Assembly: GCA_014381555.1 (NCBI GenBank)
Contig: JACNLO010000049.1
Coordinates: 1-64,000 of the forward strand
Reading direction: 5' to 3'
Length of the DNA: 64,000 nt
Source of the DNA: Planctomycetota bacterium
GTDB lineage: Bacteria > Planctomycetota > Phycisphaerae > Phycisphaerales > SM1A02
The notes under the pieces were generated by a model. That model searched no databases and was not told the origin of the DNA. It saw only the letters and a program-made list of their open reading frames with translations. This document shows positions 52,811 to 61,286 of the stretch, in pieces; position 1 is the stretch's first letter, and every line of letters starts with the position of its first letter. Made by a program: the position numbers and the translations under genes.

Positions 52811-53368
52811 TTACATTGGTTTATCTTCGACCGTAATATCGTAGATTGAGAGGAGTTTTTCTTTATCGAAAATCATTTCTTCCCGAGAAGTTCCAACAAT
52901 CTCGTAACGAGGCGTAAGTTCAATCGCATCGCAAGGACACGCTTCTTCGCACATTCCGCAGAAGATACACTTTAATTCATCAATTTCAAATGAGAGCGGG
53001 CGCTTCTCGCGATCATCCCATGGTGCTTCTTCGGCAACAATTTCGATACAGTCCGCAGGGCACGCTGTTGAACACATAAAACACGCAACACAGCGTTCTC
53101 TACCTTGTTCATCACGATTCAGTCGATGCACCCCACGGAACAAAGAACGTTCTTGACCACCCTCAAGAACATCACGATCGTCGCGTTTTTGTTCTGGGTA
53201 TTTTACAACCCAGACATTTTTCTTATTCGTTCCACCTCTACCCATATTGCCAAGGCAGTGCCGCATCGTCGTTCCAAGCCCGCGTAGTACCGCGGGAACA
53301 AAAAAGTAGTCCGATGCTGACATCGGCTTTGGTGTCACGTCAACAATGTAATCCTTGTTCATAGCCAT
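52811..53368 (-). CDS. nuoI: NADH-quinone oxidoreductase subunit I
   Basis: A 185-residue ferredoxin-like subunit of complex I with two 4Fe-4S motifs: CVACFMCSTACPADCIE and CIFCGMCEEACPCDAIEL. The flanking sequence YPEQKRDDRD and RLNRDEQGRERCVACFMC fits NuoI. It carries electrons from the peripheral arm to the quinone site. Other nuo genes are not adjacent, so it stands alone. A second start (ATG, third codon) is possible. It diverges from the ATP synthase cluster across a repeat element. Confidence 0.92.
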   Translation of the reverse strand: MAMNKDYIVDVTPKPMSASDYFFVPAVLRGLGTTMRHCLGNMGRGGTNKKNVWVVKYPEQKRDDRDVLEGGQERSLFRGVHRLNRDEQGRERCVACFMCSTACPADCIEIVAEEAPWDDREKRPLSFEIDELKCIFCGMCEEACPCDAIELTPRYEIVGTSREEMIFDKEKLLSIYDITVEDKPM

Positions 53369-53378
53369 AAGATTATAC

Positions 53379-53484
53379 TGGGGACAGTCCCCAGGGGACT
53401 GTCCCCAAGAAAACCTTGGTTAAGAATCTATTACGGCTGGAAAAACCATTTTTTGGGGGGACTGTCCCCAGGGGACTGTCCCCC
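53379..53484. repeat. REP-like GGGGAC(T/A)GTCCCC palindrome array
   Basis: Four copies of a 13-15 bp palindrome: TGGGGACAGTCCCCA at 53379-53393, GGGGACTGTCCCCA at 53394-53407, and a second tandem pair at 53455-53484. A 47-bp spacer separates the pairs. A single related unit is at 19476-19489. This matches REP-type dispersed repeats that are mobilised by RAYT transposases in many bacteria; no such transposase is in the window. It fills the nuoI/atp divergent promoter region. Confidence 0.85.
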
Positions 53485-53500
53485 TAATTACAATGCCGAG

Positions 53501-53731
53501 ATGGCGAAAGATGCACAAACAAAGCGGCTCTGGCGGCTATCGGCAATGGGATTCACATTTGTATCGATGATTATTGCCGGCGGGTTGCTCGGGTGGTTTC
53601 TTTCGTGGATCTTGGGGCAGTCAAGCAACGAGCGAACCTTCATAGTCTCGGGTGCCATATTTGGCATCATCTACGGCATGATTGATTTCATCCGAGACGC
53701 ACTTCGGGCAGTCCGCGAGGATTCGCAATGA
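53501..53731 (+). CDS. AtpI/AtpQ-like small membrane protein
   Basis: A 76-residue protein with two helices (GFTFVSMIIAGGLLGWFLSW and TFIVSGAIFGIIYGMIDFIR). It fits the AtpI-type family (F0F1-ATPase assembly factor or Mg2+/Ca2+ transporter) that opens many atp operons. The ORF runs back to 53453 through the repeat, but ATG 53501 is the sensible start. A TACAAT box at 53489-53494 lies just before the ATG, so the transcript may be nearly leaderless. It overlaps the next gene by 4 bp. Confidence 0.75.
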   Translation: MAKDAQTKRLWRLSAMGFTFVSMIIAGGLLGWFLSWILGQSSNERTFIVSGAIFGIIYGMIDFIRDALRAVREDSQ

Positions 53732-54147
53732 AATCGCCTGAAATATCACTCTCATTCAGGCGCATAGCCACTGCCCAGTGTGGAGCCACCATCGTTGCAG
53801 CCACGCTCTGGTGGCTCGGAGCAATCATAGGTGGCTTTGGGATGCAAAACGCAACCGCAGGAGCAACTCAGGCTGGCATCCTGCTAATCATCTCACTCAT
53901 CATTTTGGCGCTCTTTTCACCAAGCAAAAAACGCCCAATAGCGACCGTTTCAACCCTCTGGTCAGCGACCTCGTTTATACGGTTCCTTGTTGCACTTGGG
54001 GGCTCTACTTTGCTATACTACTCGGCTCAATTTGGCCTTCGCTCATTGATGTTTTCGTTCCTTTTGACCGCTGTTTTTCTGTTAATAGCAGAGACCAAAA
54101 CTCTCGCAAATTCACTCTCAGAATACAGTATTACAACTAACGATTAA
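53728..54147 (+). CDS. atpI: AtpI-like membrane protein of the atp operon
   Basis: A 139-residue protein with four hydrophobic segments (GATIVAATLWWLGAIIGGF, ILLIISLIILALF, FIRFLVALGGSTLLYY, LMFSFLLTAVFLLIA). This is the size and plan of ATP synthase subunit I, which helps assemble the c-ring, but I recognise no strict signature. The assignment rests on position: it overlaps the AtpQ-like gene and is 8 bp before atpB. Confidence 0.65.
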   Translation: MKSPEISLSFRRIATAQCGATIVAATLWWLGAIIGGFGMQNATAGATQAGILLIISLIILALFSPSKKRPIATVSTLWSATSFIRFLVALGGSTLLYYSAQFGLRSLMFSFLLTAVFLLIAETKTLANSLSEYSITTND

Positions 54148-54155
54148 GATCCCCT

Positions 54156-55070
54156 ATGTTTCCTTTTTTAGCAAGCAACAACCCGATTCACCATATCCTC
54201 GATAAGCCAATTTCGGGGACTGAGCATATTACGTTCCTTGGGAAACCGGCTCTCACAATGCACATGGCGTCTCTTCTAATCGCCGCAACTGTTGCGTTCC
54301 TTGTATTGCGAATTGCTGCCAAAAAAATATCCATTGGACATGAATCACAGGGCACAGATCGTTACCTTACAAAAGGTCGACTCTCACAAATCATCGAGGT
54401 CATTACGTTATACATGCGTGATACCGTCATTAAACCAGTCCTTGGTCACGACACCAACAAGTTCCTCCCCTACCTACTCTCGTTGTTTTTCTTTATTTTG
54501 ACTTGCAACATTCTGGGCATGATTCCATTTGCAGATATTCAATATGTAGTAGGCAACAAGGCATTTGGATTAAGCAGTGAATTCGACTGGGCAATCTTTG
54601 GCGGAACTGCCACGAGTAACCTTGCGGTAACTGCAGGGCTTGCAATAGTCTCGTTTTTCGTGATTCAAATGCACGCATTTAAATCCTTAGGTATCGGCGG
54701 TTGGGCACACCACTTAACTGGTGGCGCTCCTCTTTACCTACTTCCAATCATGCTCCCAATTGAATTTATGGGCATGTTCATTAAACCTGCAGCCCTAGCA
54801 ATTCGGTTGTTTGCAAACATGGTCGCAGGTCACACGATGCTAGCCGTTCTTACGATGTTTGGCATGATTGCATTCCAAACAACACAGAACTGGTTAATGA
54901 CTGGCTCGGTTGAAGCCGTCTCAACAGTTGCGGCTGTCTGCATTAGTTTCCTTGAATTGTTCGTCGCTTTCTTACAAGCGTTTATCTTTATGTTCCTCAC
55001 TACGGTCTTCATTGGACAAATGTCGCATCATGGTGAGCATGAAGAACACGCCGAGCCAGCGACAAGTTAG
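54156..55070 (+). CDS. atpB: ATP synthase F0 subunit a
   Basis: A 304-residue subunit a, which forms the proton half-channels next to the c-ring. The essential Arg lies in KPAALAIRLFANMVAGHTML. Other marks are LSLFFFILTCNILGMIPFAD and the C-terminal FLELFVAFLQAFIFMFLTTV. The start at ATG 54156 has weak ribosome-binding sequence. It is followed by a 103-bp gap with a hairpin before atpE. Confidence 0.95.
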   Translation: MFPFLASNNPIHHILDKPISGTEHITFLGKPALTMHMASLLIAATVAFLVLRIAAKKISIGHESQGTDRYLTKGRLSQIIEVITLYMRDTVIKPVLGHDTNKFLPYLLSLFFFILTCNILGMIPFADIQYVVGNKAFGLSSEFDWAIFGGTATSNLAVTAGLAIVSFFVIQMHAFKSLGIGGWAHHLTGGAPLYLLPIMLPIEFMGMFIKPAALAIRLFANMVAGHTMLAVLTMFGMIAFQTTQNWLMTGSVEAVSTVAAVCISFLELFVAFLQAFIFMFLTTVFIGQMSHHGEHEEHAEPATS

Positions 55071-55080
55071 TCTCAATATT

Positions 55081-55099
55081 GGCCTACGTGGGATAGGCC
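55081..55099 (+). promoter_or_regulatory. Hairpin between atpB and atpE
   Basis: A perfect 6-bp stem GGCCTA / TAGGCC with a 7-nt loop lies 11 bp after the atpB stop. A T-rich stretch (TGTTTTCTTTTC) follows a few bases later. It may be a weak terminator, RNase-processing site or mRNA stabiliser that helps set subunit c at many copies per enzyme. Confidence 0.6.
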
Positions 55100-55173
55100 T
55101 TGAATGTTTTCTTTTCTGAAGTGTTCTCACGGCACTTGCAAACTAGTCACTTTTTGACGAACTGGATGAACTT

Positions 55174-55512
55174 ATGAAAAAGCTTGTTGCTTTCACTGCT
55201 CTGGCCACACTTGGCCTCATGATATTTGATGTTGACACCGCTCAGGCGGCTGCTGAAGGATCCGAAGACGCCCTAGCACTTGCTAAAGCAAGCGCAAGTG
55301 GTCTGAAGGGTATCGGCGGCGGACTTGCTGCTGGTATCGGTGCTCTTGGCGCTGGCGTGGGTATTGGTCGAATCGGTGGTGGTGCTGTTGAATCAATCGC
55401 ACGCCAACCAGAAATGGCTGGCTCAATTGGTACCAACATGATTATTACTGCTGCACTTGTTGAAGGCGTTGCCCTCTTTGCAGTTGTTGTTGGCCTGCTC
55501 GCAATCCTCTAA
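55174..55512 (+). CDS. atpE: ATP synthase F0 subunit c with signal peptide
   Basis: A 112-residue subunit c. The mature part is the normal hairpin: GLAAGIGALGAGVGIGRIGG, loop ARQPE, then TNMIITAALVEGVALFAVVV with the ion-binding Glu. No Na+-type Gln/Ser ligands are seen, so it is probably proton-coupled. Unlike E. coli, an N-terminal signal-like segment (VAFTALATLGLMIFDVDTAQA) precedes it, probably cleaved near AQA. It is flanked by hairpins at 55081 and 55527. Confidence 0.94.
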   Translation: MKKLVAFTALATLGLMIFDVDTAQAAAEGSEDALALAKASASGLKGIGGGLAAGIGALGAGVGIGRIGGGAVESIARQPEMAGSIGTNMIITAALVEGVALFAVVVGLLAIL

Positions 55513-55526
55513 GTTTGGTTTTATGT

Positions 55527-55554
55527 TCGGCGGGCTAAATTGTTAGCTCGCCGA
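55527..55554 (+). promoter_or_regulatory. Strong hairpin between atpE and atpF
   Basis: A 12-bp stem TCGGCGGGCTAA / TTAGCTCGCCGA (one G-T pair) with an ATTG tetraloop, 14 bp after atpE and 34 bp before atpF. No T-run follows, so it looks like a stabiliser or RNase processing stop protecting atpE mRNA rather than a terminator. Confidence 0.75.
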
Positions 55555-55588
55555 GATACCAAGCTTTCCCTATCGGAAGGAAAATCCC

Positions 55589-56116
55589 ATGATGATCCCT
55601 TTCATTGCCTCTGATGCTGGTGGTTCGCCAACAGACGTACAGTTACTCACTCTCGGAACAACGATTGTTGTATTCGCAATCTTTTTCGTGCTCGCTGCGA
55701 AATTTGTATGGCCACATATCCTCAAGGGTCTCGATGAACGTGACCAAAAATTGCGTGATGACCTTGAAGCAGCAGAACAAGCCAGGGCACAAGCCAAGGC
55801 AGCTCTAGGGGAATACGAGGACGAACTTAAAAAGGCACGTACTGAAGCTGGCGAAATGATTGCAAAAGCAAGACAAGATGCCAAAGCCGCTGCCGAAGAA
55901 CTTCGTTCGAATAACACACGTGAACTTGCTGAAATGAAAAGCGCTGCAACTGCAGATATTAGTGCTGCTAAGAAAGCGGCTATTGGCGAGTTGCACACTG
56001 AAGCGAGCAATTTGGCTGTTGCTATTGCAAGTCGAATTCTCGATAGAGAAATCTCAGCAACAGACCAAGAGACGTTACTTTCTGAATCCCTTGCTGAAAT
56101 GGGACAAACAAAGTGA
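55589..56116 (+). CDS. atpF: ATP synthase F0 subunit b
   Basis: A 175-residue stator subunit: one N-terminal helix (LGTTIVVFAIFFVLAAKFVW), then WPHILKGLDERDQKLRDDLE and a long, Ala- and charge-rich helix. It forms the peripheral stalk with delta. ATG 55589 has GGAAGG 8 nt upstream; the adjacent ATG could also serve. It overlaps atpH by 4 bp (GTGA). Only one b-type gene is present. Confidence 0.94.
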   Translation: MMIPFIASDAGGSPTDVQLLTLGTTIVVFAIFFVLAAKFVWPHILKGLDERDQKLRDDLEAAEQARAQAKAALGEYEDELKKARTEAGEMIAKARQDAKAAAEELRSNNTRELAEMKSAATADISAAKKAAIGELHTEASNLAVAIASRILDREISATDQETLLSESLAEMGQTK

Positions 56117-56715
56117 CCTGCCAAACCGACGCACTTGCAACAGTTTACGCTAAAAGTTTGTTTGAACTTGCATCAGACGCTGGCGGCAACGACAAAATAG
56201 TCGAGATTGCAGACGAACTAGAGCAGGTCTGTGAACTTATGCGCCAAAGCAATGAGGTTCGCTTGTTCTTTGCTTCCCCGATTGTGGATGTTCCAAAACG
56301 CGGAGAAGCACTTTCCGCAATTTTTTCAAATCGAGTTACCGATTTAACACTCCGCTTCCTTCTTGTCCTGAACAACAAGGGGAGACTAAATCACCTTGAG
56401 TCCATCACAGCCTCTTTTGATTTGCTTGTTCAAGAGACATTTGGCAAAATCGAAGTTGATATTTTTACACCAACCGCTATTGACACGCAAGCAATCAACA
56501 CAATCAAGGAAAAAGTGCATTCCATGCTCGGAAAAGAACCAATCATGCACCCATATGTTGACAGAGCAATGCTCGGCGGAATCAAACTACGCATCGGTGA
56601 CCAACTCATTGACGGTTCCGTGCAAACAAAACTACGACGGCTCTCTGAAACTATTAAGAACAGTGGTGGCACTGCAATCAGAGAACAATTTGAAACGTAT
56701 CTAGAAGATAACTAA
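56113..56715 (+). CDS. atpH: ATP synthase F1 subunit delta
   Basis: A 200-residue subunit delta (OSCP-type) linking F1 to the stator. It begins LATVYAKSLFELASDAGGND and includes VRLFFASPIVDVPKRGEALS, LTLRFLLVLNNKGRLNHLES and the C-terminal MLGGIKLRIGDQLIDGSVQT. The start is GTG 56113, overlapping the atpF stop. It is 33 bp before atpA. Confidence 0.95.
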   Translation: MTCQTDALATVYAKSLFELASDAGGNDKIVEIADELEQVCELMRQSNEVRLFFASPIVDVPKRGEALSAIFSNRVTDLTLRFLLVLNNKGRLNHLESITASFDLLVQETFGKIEVDIFTPTAIDTQAINTIKEKVHSMLGKEPIMHPYVDRAMLGGIKLRIGDQLIDGSVQTKLRRLSETIKNSGGTAIREQFETYLEDN

Positions 56716-56748
56716 TTAGAAAAGCCCTTTTCGAAGGCGAGGAATATC

Positions 56749-58296
56749 GTGAAGATTAAAACAGACGAAATTACATCAGTCATCAAACAAGAAATTGAGC
56801 AGTTCTCAAGTGAACTTGAAATCTCTGAAGTCGGCCAAGTTGTAGAGGTTGGTGACGGCATTGCACGAATTTATGGTCTTTCTGGCTGCATGGCTGGTGA
56901 ACTCCTTGAATTTGAAACACCACGAGGCACCGTCATGGGTCAGGCGATGAACTTGGAAGAAGACACTGTTGGTGCAATCATCTACGGCGACTATCTATCC
57001 GTAGAAGAAGGCAACACGGTAAAGACAACCAAACGACTTCTTGAAGTTCCAACAGGACCTGAAATGCTTGGCCGTGTGGTTGACCCGCTTGGTAACCCTG
57101 TTGATGGCGGACCTCCAATCAATGCTTCGGGTTCTTCGAAACTCGATATCGTTGCACCTGGAATCGCTGCTCGCCAACCAGTCGTTGAGCCAATGCAAAC
57201 TGGCATTAAAGCGGTTGACTCTATGATTCCAATTGGCCGTGGCCAACGGGAACTCATCATCGGTGACCGAAAAACAGGTAAAACTGCGGTTGCAATCGAC
57301 ACGATTATCAACCAAAAACAATATTGGGGTACAGACGAAGCCGTTGTCTGTATCTACGTAGCGGTTGGTCAAAAAGACTCCACAGTCGCAGGCGTTATTG
57401 AAACACTAAAACAAAATGGTGCGATGGATTACACCATCGTCGTGGTCGCTGGATCATCCACTGCTGCCACACTTCAATACATTGCTCCTTATGCTGGTTG
57501 CGCCATGGGCGAGTACTTCATGTGGCAGGGTAAAAATGGCAAAACTCCAAAGCACGCCCTCTGCGTATACGACGACCTCTCCAAACAAGCTACTGCATAT
57601 CGTCAATTATCACTTCTTCTTCGTCGTCCTCCTGGACGCGAAGCATTCCCTGGCGATGTGTTCTATCTACACAGCCGATTGCTTGAACGTGCAACGAAAC
57701 TTTCTGATGCCAATGGTGGTGGATCACTGACCGCGCTTCCAATTATTGAAACTCAAGAAGGTGACGTTTCCGCTTACATTCCTACAAACGTAATTTCAAT
57801 TACTGATGGGCAAATTTACTTGCAACCAGAATTGTTCGCTTCCGGTGTCCGCCCTGCGATTAACGTAGGTATTTCTGTAAGCCGCGTTGGTGGTAACGCT
57901 CAAATTAAAGCAATGAAAGAAGTCGCGGGTTCACTGAGACTTGACCTCGCTGCATACAGAGAACTTGAAGCATTCGCGCAACTTGGTACTGAACTTGATG
58001 CTGCAAGTCAACAACAACTTGATCGAGGCGCGCGTCTTGTTGAATTGCTCAAACAAGGTCAGTACACACCGTACATGGCGATCGATCAAGCAATTTCAAT
58101 TTATGCTGCATCCAAGGGATTCCTTGATGATGTTGACCTAGAAAAAGTTCATGCATTTGAAGAAGGGCTTCTTGAATATATGAACACTTCTGCTAAATCC
58201 ACTAAAGACAAACTTATTGAAGCAAAGTCATTCAAGGGTCTTGAAGACGATTTCAACACAGCCATTGGTGAGTTCAAAGCAACGTTCGTTGCATAG
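56749..58296 (+). CDS. atpA: ATP synthase F1 subunit alpha
   Basis: A 515-residue alpha subunit. The noncatalytic nucleotide site has the P-loop [14 protein letters not shown]. Other family motifs are [55 protein letters not shown] and [14 protein letters not shown]. The start is GTG 56749 with GAGG upstream. The gene is followed by a strong terminator. Gamma, beta and epsilon, which normally follow, are missing from this locus. Confidence 0.96.
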   Translation: MKIKTDEITSVIKQEIEQFSSELEISEVGQVVEVGDGIARIYGLSGCMAGELLEFETPRGTVMGQAMNLEEDTVGAIIYGDYLSVEEGNTVKTTKRLLEVPTGPEMLGRVVDPLGNPVDGGPPINASGSSKLDIVAPGIAARQPVVEPMQTGIKAVDSMIPIGRGQRELIIGDRKTGKTAVAIDTIINQKQYWGTDEAVVCIYVAVGQKDSTVAGVIETLKQNGAMDYTIVVVAGSSTAATLQYIAPYAGCAMGEYFMWQGKNGKTPKHALCVYDDLSKQATAYRQLSLLLRRPPGREAFPGDVFYLHSRLLERATKLSDANGGGSLTALPIIETQEGDVSAYIPTNVISITDGQIYLQPELFASGVRPAINVGISVSRVGGNAQIKAMKEVAGSLRLDLAAYRELEAFAQLGTELDAASQQQLDRGARLVELLKQGQYTPYMAIDQAISIYAASKGFLDDVDLEKVHAFEEGLLEYMNTSAKSTKDKLIEAKSFKGLEDDFNTAIGEFKATFVA

Positions 58297-58315
58297 AAAT
58301 CGATAATCTCACTTG

Positions 58316-58347
58316 AAAAAGCCCCCCATATATCAGGGGGCTTTTTT
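58316..58347 (+). terminator. Terminator after atpA
   Basis: An 11-bp stem (AAAAAGCCCCC / GGGGGCTTTTT) followed by further T, 19 bp after the atpA stop. It is a textbook rho-independent terminator and shows that the ATP synthase transcript really ends at alpha. Confidence 0.92.
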
Positions 58348-58423
58348 GTGTGAACAACTTAGTAGATGCAAACGTAATTTTGATGGTTAAAATGTCTCTT
58401 TTTAGCCGATTAAGAGAGGAATT

Positions 58424-59449
58424 ATGAGTGAACTACAATCCCAACACCGTCTTATTCCAGCAGCCCTTGAAGCCGTCAGCACTGCCTGCGCCGTATCTAG
58501 GGCTGTACAAGCAAATCTATCGCAAATATGTGAAGTCACCAAGGATGATCGCAGTCCCGTAACCGTTGCGGACTTCGCCGTTCAAGCCATTGTATCGCTG
58601 AGTTTAGCTGACTCTTTAGATAGCCAAGATCGTCTCATTGTCGGCGAAGAAGATGCCACCGCGCTTCGCACAGATGAACAAGCAGTCGTGCGAAAAGCCG
58701 TCCTTGAGGCAGTCCAGTCATGGCGACCACAAGTCTCCGAAGACGAAATGCTCGATGCCATAGATGCATGTAATCATGACGGAAGTGGCAACAAGTTCTG
58801 GGCACTAGATCCCATCGATGGCACAAAAGGTTTCTTGCGCGGGCAACATTATGCCATCGCGCTTGGACGAATTGAAGATGGTGAAGTAGTGGCTGGCGTT
58901 ATGGGTTGCCCAAATTTATCAACAGATCAATCGTTCCCGCTCGACCAAGTCGATTCGCAAGGTGTTGTCTATGCCGCTTCAAAGGGTGCCGGCGCTTGGG
59001 AATTCGCAGATTGCAATCCAACTTCATCGCCTATGAGAATTTTGGCACAACAATTCGAAGAGTCTAGACCACTTCGATTTTGTGAATCGGCTGAAAAAGG
59101 ACATTCCAATCGTGGCGACAGTGGAAGAATAATCGACGCAATCGGAACAGAAGGTGAACCTGCCCGTCTCGACAGTCAATGTAAATACTCGCTCGTTGCC
59201 AGAGGGCAAGCAGATGGTTACTTGCGACTACCAACAAGCAAAACGTATGTGGAAAAAATTTGGGACCATGCTGCCGGGCTTTGCATTGCAACGGAAGCGG
59301 GCGCAATTGTGAGCGACGTGTCTGGCAAGCCGCTTGATTTCACGCATGGGCATCGACTCGAAAAAAACCGCGGTGTCATTTGCGCAACGGACGGGCTTCA
59401 TCAGCGAATTATCGCAGCAATTGATGATCTTGCGATAGCTCAGGAATAA
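58424..59449 (+). CDS. 3'(2'),5'-bisphosphate nucleotidase, HAL2/SAL1-like
   Basis: A 341-residue Mg2+-dependent phosphatase of the inositol monophosphatase fold. Metal sites are seen in SPVTVADFAVQAIV, LIVGEEDA and LDPIDGTKGFLRGQHYAIAL, with WDHAAGLCIATEAGA near the end. The order and wording closely resemble the eukaryotic HAL2/SAL1 branch rather than E. coli CysQ. Such enzymes hydrolyse 3'-phosphoadenosine 5'-phosphate from sulfate assimilation. The ATG at 58424 follows GAGAGGAATT. The transporter gene begins 4 bp later. Confidence 0.9.
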   Translation: MSELQSQHRLIPAALEAVSTACAVSRAVQANLSQICEVTKDDRSPVTVADFAVQAIVSLSLADSLDSQDRLIVGEEDATALRTDEQAVVRKAVLEAVQSWRPQVSEDEMLDAIDACNHDGSGNKFWALDPIDGTKGFLRGQHYAIALGRIEDGEVVAGVMGCPNLSTDQSFPLDQVDSQGVVYAASKGAGAWEFADCNPTSSPMRILAQQFEESRPLRFCESAEKGHSNRGDSGRIIDAIGTEGEPARLDSQCKYSLVARGQADGYLRLPTSKTYVEKIWDHAAGLCIATEAGAIVSDVSGKPLDFTHGHRLEKNRGVICATDGLHQRIIAAIDDLAIAQE

Positions 59450-59453
59450 TTAT

Positions 59454-61286
59454 ATGAACTTCGATGCTTGGTTTACATTAGGAACAATCGTTTGCATCAT
59501 CGTGGCTTTGATGCACAGAAAAAAGATTGGTCCTGACCTCATCATGGCCGGCGGACTGGTCGCTTTAATGATTGTAGGTGTAGTAAATTTTGAAGAAGCA
59601 ACTGCTGGCTTTGCTCAACGACCTCTCCTCATGATTGCCGGGCTTTTTGTAATTGCTTCTGCGTTGCAAGAAACCGGAGGAATAGAGCTCATTGCTAGAA
59701 AACTCCTAGGAAAACCAACCTCGCTTGCAACAGCCCAATTTCGGATGATGGTACCAGTTGCACTAATGTCGGCGTTCATGAACACAACACCAATTGTTGC
59801 AATGTATCTACCAATGATTAACAGGTGGTCAAAACGATTGAACATCCAACCGTCAAAACTCTTTATGCCTCTCAGCTTTGCTGGAATCTTAGGTGGGCAG
59901 GGAACAATGATTGGCACTGGTTCCAACTTAATTATCATGGGTCTATTCATAGGTTGGTGGCAAAATCCACCATCATGGGTCGAATCCATCAATGTATCTG
60001 GTCCTTCTGGACCTGTCGCCATGTGGGGTGCGGCATGGATAGGGGTTCCTATCGCCGTTCTTGGGATTACTTTTATTATCATCACATCAAAATGGTTACT
60101 TCCTAATCGTGAACCATTGAAGACCGAGGAGTCACGTAAACGTGAATACGAAATCAAGATGGCGATTGAGAAAGGCGCAGCAATTATTGGAAAAACTATT
60201 TCCGATGCCGGGCTACGTAATTTGCAGGGTCTCTATTTGTATGCAATTGTTCGAGAGGACCAATTGCTAGTTGGTGTTACACCACAAGAAGTTCTTCAAG
60301 AAAAAGATAAACTTGTTTTCGTTGGCGATGTTAGGTCGGTTGTTGACCTAAGAAAAACTCGTGGCTTGATTCCTGCAAATGAAGAACTAAGAGATTTTGA
60401 TGGAAGACCATTTGCCAGAAAAATGCTTGAGGCGGTTATCTCTGGAGGCTCGCCGCTTGTTGGACTGACTGTTCGTGATTCGCAGTTTCGCACCACATAT
60501 AACGCGGCAATTCTTGCCGTTCACCGCAAAGGTGAACATATCGATGGGAAAATAGGTGATATTGTGCTAAGGCCAGGTGATACGTTGCTCCTTGAGTCTG
60601 GTGGTGGTTTTCTCAATACGTGGAAACACAGCCCTCACTTTTATCTCGTTTCAGAACTCGATGACTCAAGACCCACACTACACAATAAAGCTTGGATATC
60701 ACTAGGAATCCTGGCGTTGTTAATTGGATTACTCACATCGGGCTTAATTGATAGGGTCGCTGCTATTTGGCTTTGCGGGTTACTTATGGTTTTGTGTAAA
60801 TGCATAAGTGGACCAGTTGCTAGACGAGCAATTAACTTCCAAGTACTGATTGTCATTGGTGCTGCTATGGGTATTGGAAAGGCGGTTGAAACAAGTGGAT
60901 TAGCTACAACTGCAAGCGGAGCTTTGCTTGATTTTGCACAAAATATGCATATTGGCAATTACGGTTCATTGTTCTTGGTTTTTCTAATGACGAGTATCGC
61001 GGCACAACTTATGACGAATTTTGGAGCAGCAGTCATCATGTTCCCAATTGTTGTAGGCGCAGCTGAGGGGGTTGGTGTGTCGCCCTACCCATTTGTATTT
61101 ACAATGATGGCAGCTGCAGGCTGCAACTTTATAACTCCCGTCACTTACCAGACAAATCTAATGGTATATGGTCCAGGCGGATATAAATTTATGGACTTCC
61201 CAAAACTCGGTGTTCCTCTCACACTGCTAGTTGCAATTATTGCCACCATAATTGCACCACAAGTATTTCCTTTCATGCCAACATAA
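59454..61286 (+). CDS. SLC13-family transporter with TrkA-C domains
   Basis: A 610-residue transporter. The first membrane half ends with the substrate loop FMNTTPIVAMYLPMINRWSK and GTMIGTGSNLIIMG; the second half has MTNFGAAVIMFPIVVGAAEG. Between them are two cytoplasmic TrkA-C regulatory domains (~200-285 and ~300-385). SLC13/DASS members move sulfate, dicarboxylates or similar anions with Na+. Its position right after a PAP phosphatase gene hints at sulfate, which is an inference. The stop TAA shares its last A with the next start. Confidence 0.88.
   Translation: MNFDAWFTLGTIVCIIVALMHRKKIGPDLIMAGGLVALMIVGVVNFEEATAGFAQRPLLMIAGLFVIASALQETGGIELIARKLLGKPTSLATAQFRMMVPVALMSAFMNTTPIVAMYLPMINRWSKRLNIQPSKLFMPLSFAGILGGQGTMIGTGSNLIIMGLFIGWWQNPPSWVESINVSGPSGPVAMWGAAWIGVPIAVLGITFIIITSKWLLPNREPLKTEESRKREYEIKMAIEKGAAIIGKTISDAGLRNLQGLYLYAIVREDQLLVGVTPQEVLQEKDKLVFVGDVRSVVDLRKTRGLIPANEELRDFDGRPFARKMLEAVISGGSPLVGLTVRDSQFRTTYNAAILAVHRKGEHIDGKIGDIVLRPGDTLLLESGGGFLNTWKHSPHFYLVSELDDSRPTLHNKAWISLGILALLIGLLTSGLIDRVAAIWLCGLLMVLCKCISGPVARRAINFQVLIVIGAAMGIGKAVETSGLATTASGALLDFAQNMHIGNYGSLFLVFLMTSIAAQLMTNFGAAVIMFPIVVGAAEGVGVSPYPFVFTMMAAAGCNFITPVTYQTNLMVYGPGGYKFMDFPKLGVPLTLLVAIIATIIAPQVFPFMPT

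Noticed and set aside
55570-56124. 184-residue ORF antisense to atpF
   Set aside because: It mirrors the Ala/Lys/Glu-rich helix of subunit b, has Ser/Ala-rich low-complexity sequence, and atpF is certain.
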